Made by a program: the position numbers and the translations under genes. Positions 18,136 to 29,217 of a stretch of DNA of 64,000 bases are shown in pieces; the stretch's first letter is position 1; each line of letters begins with the position of its first letter. This DNA is from Caballeronia megalochromosomata (GTDB lineage Bacteria; Pseudomonadota; Gammaproteobacteria; Burkholderiales; Burkholderiaceae): NCBI GenBank assembly GCA_001580565.1, contig LRBF01000033.1, positions 1-64,000 of the forward strand, given 5' to 3'. A model generated the notes under the pieces. The model saw only the letters and a program-made list of their open reading frames with translations, searched no databases and was not told the DNA's origin.

Positions 18136-19662
18136 ATGAACCACCTCTCCCTGTCCGCGCCGCGCAGCGAAAGCCGTGTGAAGAGCGCCGTGGCTGCGAC
18201 GCTCGCCGCGTTCGCGCTCGCCGGTTGCGCGAACTACGCGGGCATTTCGAGCGACAAGCAGATTGCCGCGCCGGAAAACTTCGAAGCCACGCAAAGCGTG
18301 CCCGCACAAGGCGGCCAGTGGCCGGCGCTCGACTGGGCGAAGCAGTTCGGCGACCCGCAACTGCCGCAACTGATCGACGAGGCGCTCGCGGACAGCCCGA
18401 GCATCGCGCAGGCGCAGGCGCGCATCGCGAAGGCGTCGTCGTATATCGAGACATCGCGCTCGGCGCTCTATCCGAAGGCCAACGCATCGTATTCGTGGAC
18501 GCGCGAGCTCTATTCGGCCAACGCCCTCTTCCCGCCGCCCTACGGCGGCACCTGGTACAGCGAGAACAACGTGCTCGCGAGCGCCTCGTGGGAACTGGAC
18601 CTGTGGGGCAAGAACCGCTCGCGGCTGAACATGGCGGTGTCGCAGGAGAAGGCCGCCGAGGCGGACATGCAGCAGGCGCGCGTGACGCTGGCGACGTCGG
18701 TCGCGCGCACGTACAACCAGCTCGCGCTGCTCTACGCGCTGCGCGACGTCGCCCAGCGCGAGATCACGAACCGGCAGGACGTGGGGCGCATCACGAACGG
18801 TCGCGTCGCGGCCGGACTCGACACCAACGTCGAGCGCCGCACGGCGGAAGGCAACGTCGCCACGAGCCAGACGAACTCGACCGAGCTCGACGGACAGATC
18901 GAAACCGTGCGCTTTCAACTCGCCGCGCTGCTCGGCAAGGGTCCGGACCGCGGCTTGCAGATCGCCAAGCCCGCGATCAACCCGGACGTCAGCGTGACGC
19001 TGCCCGACAACGTCCCCGCCGACCTCGTCGCGCGCCGCCCGGATATCGTCGCCGCGCGCTGGCAGGTCGAAGCCGCGACGCACAACATCAAGGAAGCGAA
19101 GGCCGAGTTCTTCCCGGACATCAACCTCGCGGCGGGCTTCGGTTTCGACGCGTTCGGCTGGGGCCGCTTCCTGCAGGCGAGCAGCCGTCAGATCCAGATC
19201 GGGCCGGCGGTGCATCTGCCGATCTTCGACGCCGGCGCCCTGCGCGCCCAGTTGAAGGGCCGCTACGCCGACTTCGAAGGCGACGTCGCGAATTACAATC
19301 AGACGCTCATCAACGCGATGAGCGACGTCGCGACCAATATTTCCGCGATCCGCTCGCTCGACAGGCAGATGGCCGACGCCCAGCGCGCGCTCGCGGCGGC
19401 GTCGAGCGCTTATCAGCTCGCTGTGATCCGCTACAAGGCCGGCCTGTCGCCGCAATTGCAGGTGCTCAACGCCGACGAAAACCGCCTCGCCAACGAGCAG
19501 ACCGTGACGAATCTGCGCCTGAAACGCACCGATCTGCAAATCGCGCTGATCAAATCGCTCGGCGGCGGTTTCGACGCGACGAGCACGAATCTCGCGATCG
19601 ACGGCAACGGGCAGACTCAGGCGAGCACGCAAGCGGCGAGTCAGGCCGCGCCGTCGAAGTAA
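18136..19662 (+). CDS. outer-membrane efflux lipoprotein (NodT/OprM family)
   Basis: TolC-like trimeric channel subunit, 508 residues. The N-terminus is a lipoprotein signal: SAVAATLAAFALAGC, with the acylated cysteine before ANYAG. Two OEP repeats are visible, with the family segments ASWELDLWGKNRS and LVARRPDIVAARWQVEAAT in the first and second halves. The frame is open upstream to 18070, but the ATG at 18136 gives a proper signal peptide and has GAGACGGG nearby. It provides the exit duct for the EmrA/EmrB-type proteins encoded next. The C-terminus is Gln/Ala-rich. Confidence 0.93.
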   Translation: MNHLSLSAPRSESRVKSAVAATLAAFALAGCANYAGISSDKQIAAPENFEATQSVPAQGGQWPALDWAKQFGDPQLPQLIDEALADSPSIAQAQARIAKASSYIETSRSALYPKANASYSWTRELYSANALFPPPYGGTWYSENNVLASASWELDLWGKNRSRLNMAVSQEKAAEADMQQARVTLATSVARTYNQLALLYALRDVAQREITNRQDVGRITNGRVAAGLDTNVERRTAEGNVATSQTNSTELDGQIETVRFQLAALLGKGPDRGLQIAKPAINPDVSVTLPDNVPADLVARRPDIVAARWQVEAATHNIKEAKAEFFPDINLAAGFGFDAFGWGRFLQASSRQIQIGPAVHLPIFDAGALRAQLKGRYADFEGDVANYNQTLINAMSDVATNISAIRSLDRQMADAQRALAAASSAYQLAVIRYKAGLSPQLQVLNADENRLANEQTVTNLRLKRTDLQIALIKSLGGGFDATSTNLAIDGNGQTQASTQAASQAAPSK

Positions 19663-19715
19663 GCCGCACACAAGAACACGCAGCACGACCAAATACGGAA
19701 TATTCGGAGTCTTTC

Positions 19716-20966
19716 ATGAGCGACCCTCAACAAACCGCAGCCGCGCCCGCGCCAAAGCAAAGCAACGGCAAGCGCCGCCGGCTGATGACGCTGATCGTGC
19801 TCGTCATCATCATCGCCGCCGTGGCGTACGGGCTGTACTACTTCCTCGTTGCGCGCTTTCACGAAGCCACCGACGACGCCTACGTCAACGGCAACGTCGT
19901 GCAGATCACGCCGCAGGTTGTGGGCACGGTGATCTCCGTGAACGCGGACGACACGCAGACCGTGAAAGTGGGCGACCCGCTCGTCGCGCTCGATCCGGCC
20001 GACTCCAAGGTCGCGCTCGATCAGGCCGAAGCGAATCTCGCGCAGACGGTGCGTCAGGTGCGCACGTTCTTCGTGAACAACAACCAGTACGAAGCGCAGA
20101 TCGCACTGCGCAAGTCGGATCTGTCCCGCGCGCAGGACGATCTGAAGCGCCGCATGCAGGTCGCGCAGACCGGCGCGGTGTCGCAGGAAGAAATCTCGCA
20201 CGCACGCGACGCGGTGCGTGGCGCGCAGGCCGCACTCGACTCCGCCGAGCAGGAGCTCGCGTCGAACCGGTCGCTGACGGCCAACACGACGATCGCCGAT
20301 CACCCGAACGTGCTCGCCGCTGCCGCCAAGGTGCGCGACTCGTACATCAACTACGCGCGCAATACGCTGCCCGCGCCGGTGACGGGCTATGTCGCGAAGC
20401 GCTCGGTGCAGGTCGGCCAGCGCGTCGCGCCGGGCAATCCGCTGATGGCGATCGTGCCGCTGAACGCCGTGTGGGTCGACGCGAACTTCAAGGAAGTGCA
20501 ACTGAAGCACATGCGCATCGGCCAGCCGGTGGAACTGACGGCCGATCTGTACGGTTCGAGCGTCGTGTTTCACGGCAAGGTGATCGGCTTCTCGGCCGGC
20601 ACGGGCTCGGCGTTCTCGCTCCTGCCCGCGCAGAACGCGACGGGTAACTGGATCAAGGTCGTGCAGCGCCTGCCGGTGCGTATCCAGCTCGATCCGAAGG
20701 AACTGGAACAGCATCCGCTGCGCATCGGCCTTTCGATGAACGTCGATGTGACGATCAAGGACGAAGGCGGCGGCCAGCTCGGCAACGCGCAGAACACGGT
20801 CTACCAGACCAACGTGTTCGACAACTACGGCGCGCAGGCCGACCAGGAAATCGCGCGCATCATCCAGCAGAACGCGGGCACGGGCGCGGGCGCGCCGGCG
20901 TCGTCGAGCACGTCGTCGGCACATGGCCGTGCGACGAAGTCCGCCTCGGCCGCCAAGCTGATGTAA
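19716..20966 (+). CDS. emrA: membrane-fusion (HlyD/EmrA-type) efflux adaptor
   Basis: Periplasmic adaptor of 416 residues. After a charged start (KRRRLMTL) comes one transmembrane helix (LIVLVIIIAAVAYGLYYFLV), then the biotinyl-lipoyl-like half (TDDAYVNGNVVQITPQVVG), an alpha-helical hairpin, the second lipoyl half (APVTGYVAKRSVQVGQRVAPG) and a beta-barrel. The ATG at 19716 has CGGAG upstream. It links the inner-membrane MFS pump to the outer-membrane channel. The C-terminal tail is Ser/Ala-rich, ending in SAAKLM. The symbol is by family and context. Confidence 0.92.
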   Translation: MSDPQQTAAAPAPKQSNGKRRRLMTLIVLVIIIAAVAYGLYYFLVARFHEATDDAYVNGNVVQITPQVVGTVISVNADDTQTVKVGDPLVALDPADSKVALDQAEANLAQTVRQVRTFFVNNNQYEAQIALRKSDLSRAQDDLKRRMQVAQTGAVSQEEISHARDAVRGAQAALDSAEQELASNRSLTANTTIADHPNVLAAAAKVRDSYINYARNTLPAPVTGYVAKRSVQVGQRVAPGNPLMAIVPLNAVWVDANFKEVQLKHMRIGQPVELTADLYGSSVVFHGKVIGFSAGTGSAFSLLPAQNATGNWIKVVQRLPVRIQLDPKELEQHPLRIGLSMNVDVTIKDEGGGQLGNAQNTVYQTNVFDNYGAQADQEIARIIQQNAGTGAGAPASSSTSSAHGRATKSASAAKLM

Positions 20967-20979
20967 GCGGATTCGCCAC

Positions 20980-22539
20980 ATGTCTTCGCAAAACGTCGTT
21001 CATCCGCCGCTGTCAGGCGGAAAGCTCGTCATCGGGACGATCGCCGTATCGCTCGCCGTGTTCATGAACGTGCTCGACACGTCGATCGCGAACGTCTCGA
21101 TTCCGTCGATCTCCGGCGACCTCGGCGTGTCGTCGGATCAGGGCACGTGGGTCATCACGTCGTTCGCGGTCGCCAATGCGATCTCGGTGCCGCTCACCGG
21201 CTGGCTCACGCAGCGCATCGGTCAGGTGCGGCTCTTTCTCGGCTCGATCATCCTGTTCGTGCTCGCGTCGTGGCTCTGCGGTCTCGCGCCGACGCTGCCG
21301 TTTCTGCTCGCCGCGCGCGTGCTGCAAGGCGCGGTCGCCGGCCCGATGATCCCGCTGTCGCAAACGCTGCTGCTCGCGAGCTATCCACGTGAAAAGGCGC
21401 CAATGGCGCTCTCGATGTGGTCCATGACCACGCTCATCGCGCCGGTCGCGGGCCCGGTGCTCGGCGGCTGGATCTCCGACAACATCTCGTGGCCGTGGAT
21501 CTTCTACGTGAACATCCCGGTCGGCTTCGCAGCGGCGATCGCCACGTTCGCGATCTTCCGCGACCGCGATTCCGCGATCCGCAAGGCGCCGATCGACACA
21601 GTCGGCCTCGGGCTGCTCGTGATCTGGGTCGGTTCGCTGCAGATCATGCTCGACAAGGGCAAGGATCTCGACTGGTTCAACTCGACGACGATCGTGGTGC
21701 TCGCGCTGATCGCGGTGATCTCGTTCGCGTTCTTTATCGTGTGGGAGCTGACGGCGGAGCATCCGGTCGTGGATCTGTCGCTGTTCGAACTGCGCAATTT
21801 CACGGGCGGGACGATCGCGCTGTCGATCGGCTACGGGCTCTACTTCGGCAACCTGGTGCTGCTGCCGTTGTGGCTGCAAACGGATATCGGCTATACCGCG
21901 ACGAACGCCGGGCTCGTGATGGCGCCGGTCGGTCTCTTCGCGATCCTGCTCTCGCCGATCACCGGCAAGTTCCTGCCGCGCACGGATCCGCGCTACATCG
22001 CGACCGCCGCGTTTCTCGTGTTCGCGTTGTGCTTCTGGATGCGCTCGCGCTACACGACCGGCGTCGATACGTGGGCGCTCACGGTGCCGACGGTGATTCA
22101 GGGCATCGGCATGGCGGGCTTCTTCATTCCGCTCGTGTCGATCACGCTGTCGGGCTTGCCGGGGCATCGGATTCCGGCGGCGTCGGGTCTGTCGAATTTC
22201 GTGCGGATCATGTGCGGCGGCATCGGCACGTCGATTTTCTCGACGGCGTGGGAACATCGTTCGATCGTGCATCACGCGCAGCTGGTCGAAGGCGCGAACT
22301 CGTATAACCCTGTCTTCGCAAACTCGATGCAGCAAATGGGCGCGCTCGGTTTCTCGCACGAGCAGACCGTCGGCCTTTACAACAGCATGGCGACGCAGCA
22401 GGCCGCGCAGCTCGGCGTGAACGACATGTTCTATATCTCGGCGGGAATTTTCGTCGCGCTGATCGCGCTGATCTGGATCACCCGGCCCGAGCGTTCGGGC
22501 GGCGGAGATTCGGCGGCGGCGGCTTCGGCGGCGCACTGA
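20980..22539 (+). CDS. emrB: DHA2-family MFS drug exporter (EmrB/QacA type)
   Basis: Proton-driven exporter of 519 residues with about 14 predicted transmembrane segments. The first helix carries AVFMNVLDTSIANVSIPSI, the DHA2 motif D1 region, followed by SSDQGTWVITSFAVANAIS and GWLTQRIGQVRLFLGS (motif A). ARVLQGAVAGPMIPLSQ is the family motif B, and GPVLGGWISDNISWPWIFYVNIP is motif C. It follows the adaptor gene by 13 bases. With the adaptor and channel it forms a tripartite pump against hydrophobic toxicants. A strong bidirectional terminator follows. Confidence 0.94.
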   Translation: MSSQNVVHPPLSGGKLVIGTIAVSLAVFMNVLDTSIANVSIPSISGDLGVSSDQGTWVITSFAVANAISVPLTGWLTQRIGQVRLFLGSIILFVLASWLCGLAPTLPFLLAARVLQGAVAGPMIPLSQTLLLASYPREKAPMALSMWSMTTLIAPVAGPVLGGWISDNISWPWIFYVNIPVGFAAAIATFAIFRDRDSAIRKAPIDTVGLGLLVIWVGSLQIMLDKGKDLDWFNSTTIVVLALIAVISFAFFIVWELTAEHPVVDLSLFELRNFTGGTIALSIGYGLYFGNLVLLPLWLQTDIGYTATNAGLVMAPVGLFAILLSPITGKFLPRTDPRYIATAAFLVFALCFWMRSRYTTGVDTWALTVPTVIQGIGMAGFFIPLVSITLSGLPGHRIPAASGLSNFVRIMCGGIGTSIFSTAWEHRSIVHHAQLVEGANSYNPVFANSMQQMGALGFSHEQTVGLYNSMATQQAAQLGVNDMFYISAGIFVALIALIWITRPERSGGGDSAAAASAAH

Positions 22540-22560
22540 TCGACGTTTCGCTTGTAGAAG

Positions 22561-22598
22561 AAAAAGAGCCCGGTTCAATCGAACCGGGCTCTTTTTTT
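22561..22598. terminator. bidirectional intrinsic terminator between emrB and truB
   Basis: A 12-bp perfect stem AGAGCCCGGTTC (22565-22576) with 22581-22592 and an AATC loop, flanked by A's on the left and a run of T's on the right. It serves both converging operons. Confidence 0.9.
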
Positions 22599-23535
22599 AT
22601 TGCGCTGTGACGATCAGCCGCTCGGGCGCCAACACCCCTTCGCCCGCCCGCGCCACACCGAGCAAGCGGCCGCTCTCTTGCGCATAGACGCGCACGCGGC
22701 CTTCTTCGAGGCGGGTTTTCACGATGTCCGCGAGCCGCAAGCGCTGGCCGTGAAGGAAGCGCTGCGTCGCTTCGTCATTCAGTTGAATCGCGGGAAAGGT
22801 GGACAGGAGCGCATCGACGGGTTGAAGCCGTTCATCGCGCTCCGCTTCGCTCAGATTCGCGAGTTCATCCAGCGTCACCGCGTGTTCGAGCGTCAACGTG
22901 CCGACGCCCGTGCGTCGCAGCGCCGTCAGATGCGCGCCGCAACCGAGCGCTTCGCCGATATCTTCCGCCAGCGTGCGCACATACGTGCCCTTACTGCACG
23001 TAACACGAAAGGTGACGAATGGCAGCGCGCATGCGACCGGCTCCAAAGCGTGAATGGTGACCTGGCGACCTTCGCGTTCCACCGTCTGCCCCGCGCGCGC
23101 GTATTCGTAGAGCGGCTTGCCGTCGCGTTTCAAGGCGGAGTACATCGGCGGGACCTGCACGATGTCGCCCAGAAACTTCGTCATCGCCGCGAAAACCGCC
23201 GCTTCGTCGCACGTCACGTCGCGCGTGTCGATGGCCTCGCCTTCGGCATCGCCCGTCGTCGTGCGGATGCCAAGCCGCATCGTCGCTTCGTAGGTCTTGT
23301 CGGCTTCGAGCAGATCCTGCGAAAACTTCGTCGCCTCGCCGAAGCACAGCGGCAGCAGGCCAGTCGCGAGCGGATCGAGCGTGCCCGTGTGGCCCGCCTT
23401 CTTCGCAAGATAAATCCGCTTGGCCTTGATGAGCGCATCGTTGCTCGACAGCCCGAGCGGCTTGTCCAGCAGCAGCACGCCATCCAGCGCGCGGCGCGGA
23501 ATTTTCGGCCGCGCCTCGTTCTTCGAACCGCTCAT
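22597..23535 (-). CDS. truB: tRNA pseudouridine(55) synthase
   Basis: Isomerises U55 in the T-loop of tRNAs; 312 residues. The catalytic Asp is in GHTGTLDPLATGLLPLC, with KPLGLSSNDAL before it and the GTYVRTLAEDIG motif later; a PUA-like end follows. It is the last gene of rimP-nusA-infB-rbfA-truB. The ATG lies 3 bases after the rbfA stop with GGAAGG inside the rbfA end, so the two are translationally linked. The terminator at 22561-22598 ends the operon. Confidence 0.96.
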   Translation of the reverse strand: MSGSKNEARPKIPRRALDGVLLLDKPLGLSSNDALIKAKRIYLAKKAGHTGTLDPLATGLLPLCFGEATKFSQDLLEADKTYEATMRLGIRTTTGDAEGEAIDTRDVTCDEAAVFAAMTKFLGDIVQVPPMYSALKRDGKPLYEYARAGQTVEREGRQVTIHALEPVACALPFVTFRVTCSKGTYVRTLAEDIGEALGCGAHLTALRRTGVGTLTLEHAVTLDELANLSEAERDERLQPVDALLSTFPAIQLNDEATQRFLHGQRLRLADIVKTRLEEGRVRVYAQESGRLLGVARAGEGVLAPERLIVTAQ

Positions 23536-23538
23536 CGT

Positions 23539-23925
23539 TCAGGCGCCTTCCTGACCGTCGTCCGCGTCCTTCGCGCGCGAGGCGTTCGCCTCGTCAATCA
23601 GGCGCGACATCTCGACGGCCTTCTCGATCGTCTGGTCATAGTGGAAATGCAGCGTCGGCACCGTGTGGATATGCAGGCGCTTGAACAGCATATTGTGCAA
23701 ATGTCCCGCCGCGTGATTGAGCCCTTGCTCGGTCTGCTTCGGGTCGCCCGTCAGCGTCGTGAAATAGATCTTTGCGTGTGCGTAGTCGGGCGTGAGCTCG
23801 ACGCTCTGAATCGTCACGAGACCCACGCGCGGGTCTTTGACCTCGCGCATGAGTTCCGAAAGATCGCGCTGGATCTGATCCGCAATCTGCACGTTGCGGT
23901 TCGCGGATGTCCGTCTTTTAGCCAT
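23539..23925 (-). CDS. rbfA: 30S ribosome-binding factor A
   Basis: KH-like factor needed for late 30S assembly and cold adaptation, 128 residues. The start ([26 protein letters not shown]) and the core ([26 protein letters not shown]) are typical. The ATG at 23925 with GGAAA upstream is preferred over an open extension. A low-complexity acidic tail ends the protein. It lies between infB and truB in the classic operon and 95 bases after infB, with a hairpin in between. Confidence 0.95.
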   Translation of the reverse strand: MAKRRTSANRNVQIADQIQRDLSELMREVKDPRVGLVTIQSVELTPDYAHAKIYFTTLTGDPKQTEQGLNHAAGHLHNMLFKRLHIHTVPTLHFHYDQTIEKAVEMSRLIDEANASRAKDADDGQEGA

Positions 23926-23963
23926 GATGTCGTTTCCGTATTTCTTTTTCCGCCGCCTCAAGT

Positions 23964-24005
23964 AAAAAGGGCGGAGCGAGCCGCCAGGCTCACCCCGCCC
24001 TTTTA
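23964..24005 (-). terminator. large hairpin between infB and rbfA
   Basis: AAAAAGGGCGG and CCGCCCTTTT enclose an inner GAGCC/GGCTC stem. On the minus strand the outer stem is followed by TTTT. Because it lies inside an operon it may be a partial terminator lowering rbfA-truB expression relative to infB. Confidence 0.55.
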
Positions 24006-24020
24006 TAAGCGGCTAGCGCA

Positions 24021-27005
24021 TTACAGCGTGCGGGCCACTTCCGTCACTTCGAAGACTTCGAACTGATCGCCTTCGACGATGTCGCTGAAGTTCTTGATCG
24101 ACATACCGCACTCGAAGCCCTGACGCACTTCCTTGACGTCGTCCTTGAAGCGCTTGAGCGAATCGAGTTCGCCGGTGTGGATCACGACGTTGTTGCGGAT
24201 CACGCGCACCGACGAGGAGCGCTTGACAACACCGTCCGTCACCATACAACCCGCGATCAGGCCGACCTTCGGCACGCGGATCACCTGACGCACCTCGACC
24301 ATGCCCGTCACCGTCTCGCGCTTCTCCGGCGCGAGCATGCCGGACATCGCCGCCTTCACCTCATCCACTGCGTCGTAGATGATGTTGTAGTAGCGGATGT
24401 CGATGCCGTTCGACTCGGCCAGCTTGCGGGCTTGCGCATCCGCACGCGTGTTGAAGCCGATGATGACCGCCTTCGACGCCGTTGCCAGGTTGACGTCCGA
24501 TTCGCTGATCGCGCCGACCGCGCTGTGCACGATCTGCACGCGCACTTCGTTGGTCGACAGCTTCTGCAGCGACTGAACCAACGCTTCCTGCGAACCCTGC
24601 ACGTCCGCCTTGACGATGAGCGGCAGGTTCTGCACTTCGCCTTCGCCCATCTGCTCGAGCATGTTCTCGAGCTTGGCGGCCTGCTGCTTGGCCAGCTTGA
24701 CGTCGCGGAACTTGCCCTGACGGAACAGCGCGATTTCGCGCGCCTTGCGCTCGTCCGGCAGCACGATGACTTCCTCGCCCGCCGCCGGCACTTCCGACAG
24801 ACCCTGGATTTCCACCGGGATCGACGGACCGGCCGACTTCGTCGGCTTGCCGGTTTCGTCCAGCATCGCACGAACGCGGCCGTAGGCGCTGCCCGCGAGA
24901 ACCACGTCGCCGCGGTTCAATGTGCCCGACTGCACCAGAATGGTCGCGACCGGACCCTTGCCCTTGTCGAGCTTGGCTTCGATCACGAGGCCCTTGGCGC
25001 CGGCGTCGACCGGTGCGGTCAGTTCCATCACTTCGGCCTGCAGCGACACGTTTTCCAGGAGGTCGTCGATGCCCTTGCCGGTCTTGGCCGACACTTCGAG
25101 GAACGGCGAATCGCCGCCGTACTCTTCCGGCACCACGCCTTCGGCGACCAGTTCCTGCTTCACGCGATCCGGATTGGCATCCGGCTTGTCGATCTTGTTG
25201 ATCGCGACGACGATCGGCACGCCGCCCGCCTTCGCGTGGGCGATCGCTTCCTTCGTCTGCGGCATCACGCCGTCATCCGCCGCGACCACCAGAATAACGA
25301 TGTCGGTCGCCTTCGCACCGCGCGCACGCATGGCCGTAAAGGCTTCGTGACCCGGCGTGTCGAGGAAGGTGATGACGCCACGCGGCGTTTCGACGTGATA
25401 CGCGCCGATATGCTGCGTGATGCCGCCCGCTTCGCCCGCCGCCACTTTCGCGCGACGGATGTAGTCGAGCAGCGAGGTCTTGCCGTGGTCGACGTGACCC
25501 ATGACGGTGACGACCGGCGGGCGCGGCAGCTTCTCGGCCGTGTCCTCGGTGGCTTCGCCTTCGACGAGCAGCGCTTCCGGATCGTCCAGCTTCGCCGCGA
25601 CCGCGCGATGCCCCAGTTCCTCGACGACGATCATCGCCGTTTCCTGGTCCAGCACCTGGTTGATCGTGACCATCTGGCCGAGCTTCATCATCACCTTGAT
25701 GACTTCCGAAGCCTTCACCGACATCTTGTGCGCGAGGTCCGCCACCGAAATGGTTTCCGGTACGTGCACTTCACGGATGATCGGCTCGGTCGGCGCCTGG
25801 AACGTGGTCTGTTCCTGATGCTTGCCGCGTCCCTTCGGACCGCCGCGCCAGCCGCGATCGACGCCGCCGCTCGAATCGCCGCGAGTCTTCATGCCGCGGC
25901 GCTTCGATGCGTCGTCCTGCTGCCAGCCGCCCTTGCCCGCCTTCTTCTTGTCGGCGGCGCCTGCCGGAGCCGTCGATGCGGGCGTCGCCGCGCCGCCTGC
26001 AGCCGGCTTCTTCGCCGCCGCGGGACGTGCCGCCTGCGCGCCTTCCGGCTTCGCGGGCTTGTGCAGCGTGCCCTTCGCTTCGGCGGCCTTCGCCGCTTCC
26101 GCTGGCTTCGGTGCGGGCGCGGGTTCCGGCGCCTTCACCTGCGCCTTGCGCGGGGTGTTCATCATTTCGCGGATCGCGCGTGCTTCGGCTTCCGCAGCCG
26201 CACGGCGCTTCGCGATGGCTTCCTGCTCCAGACGCGCCTTTTCGGCCTTCGCCTTCGCGTCTTCTTCCGCCTTCTTCGCGGCTTCACGCTGAGCAGCGCG
26301 CTCGCTTGCAGCCTTTTCTTCCGCTGCCTTTTCGGCGGCCGCGCGCTGAGCGGAATCGTCCGGCTTCGGTTCCGGCTTCACTTCGACTGCCGGCTGCGTA
26401 CGCGCTTCCTGACGCGCGGACTGCGCCGCACGCGAAATCTCCGCCGCCTGAGCCGCAGCCGCCGCCCGGCGCGCTGCTTCCTCTTCCTGCTTCTTGCGCT
26501 CGGCTTCCGCCGCTTCCTCGCGGGCGCGGCGCTCGGCTTCCTCGCGTTCGAGCTTCGCCTGCTGCTCCTTCAGCTCGCGCTCTTCGCGCTCGAGCTGCTC
26601 GGCGGCATGACGCGCTTCTTCCTCGCGGCGCTGCAGTTCGGCCTCGTCGACTTCCGGCTCTTCGACGTGGTTCGCCGCTGCCTCGGCCTGCTCGGCGCCG
26701 GCTTCGTCACGTTTCACGAAAACACGCTTCTTGCGCACCTCGACCTGAATGGTGCGAGCTTTACCCGTTGCGTCGGACTGCTTGATTTCCGACGTATGCC
26801 GGCGGGTCAAAGTGATCTTGCGCTTGTCGGCGTCGGCGGAACCGTGCGACTTGCGCAAATGATCGAGCAGACGCGCCTTGTCCGTTTCGGACAGGTCGTC
26901 ATTCGCGCTCGCTTTCTGGACGCCAGCCGCCTGCAACTGCTCGAGCAGGACGCCCGCAGGCATTTTGAGTTCCGCGGCAAATTGGGCTACGTTGTTACTC
27001 GCCAT
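24021..27005 (-). CDS. infB: translation initiation factor IF-2
   Basis: GTPase delivering initiator tRNA to the 30S subunit, 994 residues. An N-terminal IF2-N domain ([24 protein letters not shown]) is followed by about 300 residues of Glu/Ala/Arg-rich, probably helical or disordered sequence. A second IF2-N domain ([21 protein letters not shown]) comes next. The G domain follows: [39 protein letters not shown]; domains C1 and C2 end the protein. The ATG has AGAGGAATGA upstream. It is the third gene of the rimP operon, 93 bases after nusA. The long N-terminal extension is usual in Burkholderiaceae. Confidence 0.97.
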   Translation of the reverse strand: MASNNVAQFAAELKMPAGVLLEQLQAAGVQKASANDDLSETDKARLLDHLRKSHGSADADKRKITLTRRHTSEIKQSDATGKARTIQVEVRKKRVFVKRDEAGAEQAEAAANHVEEPEVDEAELQRREEEARHAAEQLEREERELKEQQAKLEREEAERRAREEAAEAERKKQEEEAARRAAAAAQAAEISRAAQSARQEARTQPAVEVKPEPKPDDSAQRAAAEKAAEEKAASERAAQREAAKKAEEDAKAKAEKARLEQEAIAKRRAAAEAEARAIREMMNTPRKAQVKAPEPAPAPKPAEAAKAAEAKGTLHKPAKPEGAQAARPAAAKKPAAGGAATPASTAPAGAADKKKAGKGGWQQDDASKRRGMKTRGDSSGGVDRGWRGGPKGRGKHQEQTTFQAPTEPIIREVHVPETISVADLAHKMSVKASEVIKVMMKLGQMVTINQVLDQETAMIVVEELGHRAVAAKLDDPEALLVEGEATEDTAEKLPRPPVVTVMGHVDHGKTSLLDYIRRAKVAAGEAGGITQHIGAYHVETPRGVITFLDTPGHEAFTAMRARGAKATDIVILVVAADDGVMPQTKEAIAHAKAGGVPIVVAINKIDKPDANPDRVKQELVAEGVVPEEYGGDSPFLEVSAKTGKGIDDLLENVSLQAEVMELTAPVDAGAKGLVIEAKLDKGKGPVATILVQSGTLNRGDVVLAGSAYGRVRAMLDETGKPTKSAGPSIPVEIQGLSEVPAAGEEVIVLPDERKAREIALFRQGKFRDVKLAKQQAAKLENMLEQMGEGEVQNLPLIVKADVQGSQEALVQSLQKLSTNEVRVQIVHSAVGAISESDVNLATASKAVIIGFNTRADAQARKLAESNGIDIRYYNIIYDAVDEVKAAMSGMLAPEKRETVTGMVEVRQVIRVPKVGLIAGCMVTDGVVKRSSSVRVIRNNVVIHTGELDSLKRFKDDVKEVRQGFECGMSIKNFSDIVEGDQFEVFEVTEVARTL

Positions 27006-27098
27006 TCATTCCTCTTGATGCAAGGACAGATCCTTGCGGTTAGATCGGGGTCACGCGGCCAGACAGGCCGCCAAATATCAGTGCGCCATGGTCATTTC

Positions 27099-28574
27099 TC
27101 ACTGGAACCAGTGTTCACGTGCTTTCATGATCAACGCCTTAGCGGCATCCTCTTCCATACCGGTCATTTCGACCAGTTCATCAACTGCCAGCTCCGCGAG
27201 ATCGTCGCGGGTCTGAATCTGGTGCTCCGCGAGCTTTGCGAGCAGCTCGTTGTCCATGCCGTCGAGACTCTTCAGATCGAGCGCGACGCCTTCCACTTTC
27301 TCTTCGTTTGCGATCGCCATCGTGAGCAGCGCGTCGCGCGAGCGGTTGCGCAGCTCGTGCACCGTGTCTTCGTCGAAGGCTTCGATTTCGAGCATTTCGT
27401 TGAGCGGTACATAGGCGATTTCTTCGAGGCTCGTGAAGCCTTCGTCGATCAGGATGTCGGCGACTTCCTCGTCCACATCCAGACGCGCCATGAACAGGTC
27501 GCGCAACTTGCCACGCTCTTCGTTCTGCTTCAACGCCGACTCGTCCGGCGTCATGATATTGATTTGCCAGCCGGTGAGTTCGCTCGCGAGCCTCACGTTC
27601 TGGCCGGCACGGCCGATGGCGACGGCGAGCTCGTTCTCGTCCACGACGACGTCCATCGAGTGCTTTTCTTCATCGACGACGATCGACTGGACGGCTGCCG
27701 GCGCGAGGGCGCCGATCACGAACTGCGCGGGATCTTCCGACCATAGCACGATGTCGACGTTCTCGCCACCGAGCTCGTTGCGCACCGCCTGCACGCGCGA
27801 ACCGCGGATGCCGACGCAAGTGCCGATCGGGTCGATGCGCTTGTCGTAGGCGATCACCCCGATTTTCGCACGCACGCCGGGATCGCGCGCGGCCGCCTTG
27901 ATTTCCAGGAGACCTTGCTCGATTTCCGGCACTTCCAGTTCGAACAGCTTCATCAGGAACTCGGGCGCGGTGCGCGAGAGTTCGATCTGCGGACCGCGCG
28001 CGGTGCGATCGACCTTCGCGATGTACGCACGCACGCGGTCGCCCACGCGCAGGTTTTCCTTCGGAATCAGCTGGTCGCGGCGCAGCAGCGCTTCCACGCG
28101 TCCCGACTCGACGATGAAATTGCCCTTGTCCAGGCGCTTCACCGAGCCGGTCATGATCTTTTCGCCGCGCTCGAGGAAGTCGTTCAGGATCTGCTCGCGC
28201 TCGGCGTCGCGCACCTTCTGCAGAATGACCTGCTTGGCCGCCTGCGCGCCGATGCGGCCGAATTCGATCGACGGAATCGGCTCCTCGATGAAGTCGTCCA
28301 CTTCCGCGTCGGGCTTCTGTTCCTTCGCTTCGAACAACAGGATTTCCTGATCCGGCTCCTGCAGGCCAGCCTCGTCCGGCACGACACGCCAGCGGCGGAA
28401 GGTTTCATGCTCGCCGCTCTCACGGTCGATGGCGACGCGGATATCCACGTCTTCTTCGAAGAGCTTCTTCGTTGCGGAAGCAAGCGCAGCTTCCAGCGCT
28501 GCGTACACGACGTCCTTGTTGACGTTCTTTTCGCGTGCCAGCGCATCCGCCAGCATCAATACTTCGCGACTCAT
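27099..28574 (-). CDS. nusA: transcription termination/antitermination factor NusA
   Basis: RNA-polymerase-binding factor that modulates pausing, termination and antitermination; 491 residues. An N-terminal domain ([18 protein letters not shown]), an S1 domain (ITGSVKRL-like through GDRVRAYI), two KH domains ([38 protein letters not shown]), and two acidic repeat domains at the C-terminus are visible. Its start overlaps the rimP stop (ATGA), so the two are coupled. NusA commonly regulates its own operon, and a terminator lies in this operon's leader. Confidence 0.97.
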   Translation of the reverse strand: MSREVLMLADALAREKNVNKDVVYAALEAALASATKKLFEEDVDIRVAIDRESGEHETFRRWRVVPDEAGLQEPDQEILLFEAKEQKPDAEVDDFIEEPIPSIEFGRIGAQAAKQVILQKVRDAEREQILNDFLERGEKIMTGSVKRLDKGNFIVESGRVEALLRRDQLIPKENLRVGDRVRAYIAKVDRTARGPQIELSRTAPEFLMKLFELEVPEIEQGLLEIKAAARDPGVRAKIGVIAYDKRIDPIGTCVGIRGSRVQAVRNELGGENVDIVLWSEDPAQFVIGALAPAAVQSIVVDEEKHSMDVVVDENELAVAIGRAGQNVRLASELTGWQINIMTPDESALKQNEERGKLRDLFMARLDVDEEVADILIDEGFTSLEEIAYVPLNEMLEIEAFDEDTVHELRNRSRDALLTMAIANEEKVEGVALDLKSLDGMDNELLAKLAEHQIQTRDDLAELAVDELVEMTGMEEDAAKALIMKAREHWFQ

Positions 28575-29029
28575 TGTTTGCGGCTCCTAAAATCAACCTT
28601 GGGAACGAGACGTGCCTTATCGAGGTCCGCGAGCGTGAAATCGAGCATCGCTGCGCCGTCCTTCCCTTCAAATTCCAATCCGATCTTTTCGCCGTCCGGC
28701 GCGTGCAGGATGCCCCGGAACGACTTGCGCCCGTCGAGCGGCTTTTTCAACGTGATGGAGACTTCGCTCCCCGCGAAGCGCTCGAAATCCGCCAGTTTCT
28801 TGAGCGGACGGTCGAGCCCCGGCGACGATACTTCGAGCCGGTCGTAATCGATGTTCTCGACTTCGAGCAAGTATTGGAGCTGGCGCGTGACCTTCTCGCA
28901 GTCTTCGATGGCGATACCAGCCGGCTGGTCGATATATATACGCAGCATGCCGCCTCCCGAACGCTCGAGATCGACAAGCTCGTAGCCAAGGCCCGAGACC
29001 GTGGTTTCTATCAATTCCGTCAGTTGCAC
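28571..29029 (-). CDS. rimP: ribosome maturation factor RimP
   Basis: 30S assembly factor of 152 residues. Typical segments: [43 protein letters not shown] and [19 protein letters not shown], ending with an SH3-like domain. The frame is open upstream, but the start is a GTG at 29029: it gives the family-standard VQLTELIE start and has TTGGAG five to six bases before it. It is the first gene of the operon and overlaps nusA by four bases. A terminator-like hairpin lies about 100 bases upstream. Confidence 0.93.
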   Translation of the reverse strand: MQLTELIETTVSGLGYELVDLERSGGGMLRIYIDQPAGIAIEDCEKVTRQLQYLLEVENIDYDRLEVSSPGLDRPLKKLADFERFAGSEVSITLKKPLDGRKSFRGILHAPDGEKIGLEFEGKDGAAMLDFTLADLDKARLVPKVDFRSRKQ

Positions 29030-29130
29030 AGTAACTCCAAGGTGTTTCGCGCGCTCCACGCCAAAACACCTGCGGGCGAGCGCCTTCATGCGGGCGCGCA
29101 CCCCTGCTCCCGAGATGCCGAACCGAATAG

Positions 29131-29157
29131 CCAAAAAAAAATGGGCGCAACGCCCAT
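29131..29157 (-). terminator. intrinsic terminator in front of rimP (possible attenuator)
   Basis: On the minus strand ATGGGCG-TTG-CGCCCAT is followed by nine T's, a textbook Rho-independent terminator. It lies about 100 bases upstream of the rimP start. It could simply end the rluB transcript, but it also lies downstream of a candidate promoter, so it would sit in the rimP leader. Confidence 0.85.
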
Positions 29158-29217
29158 CATCTTCAACCGAGGTCGCACCCGGGCAGCCAAAAAAACTACG
29201 TGCCCAGCGACTTCATG

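Noticed and set aside
24177..27746. 1189-codon plus-strand open frame across infB and nusA
   Set aside because: Antisense of two certain genes with third-position GC bias; no motif or ribosome site.
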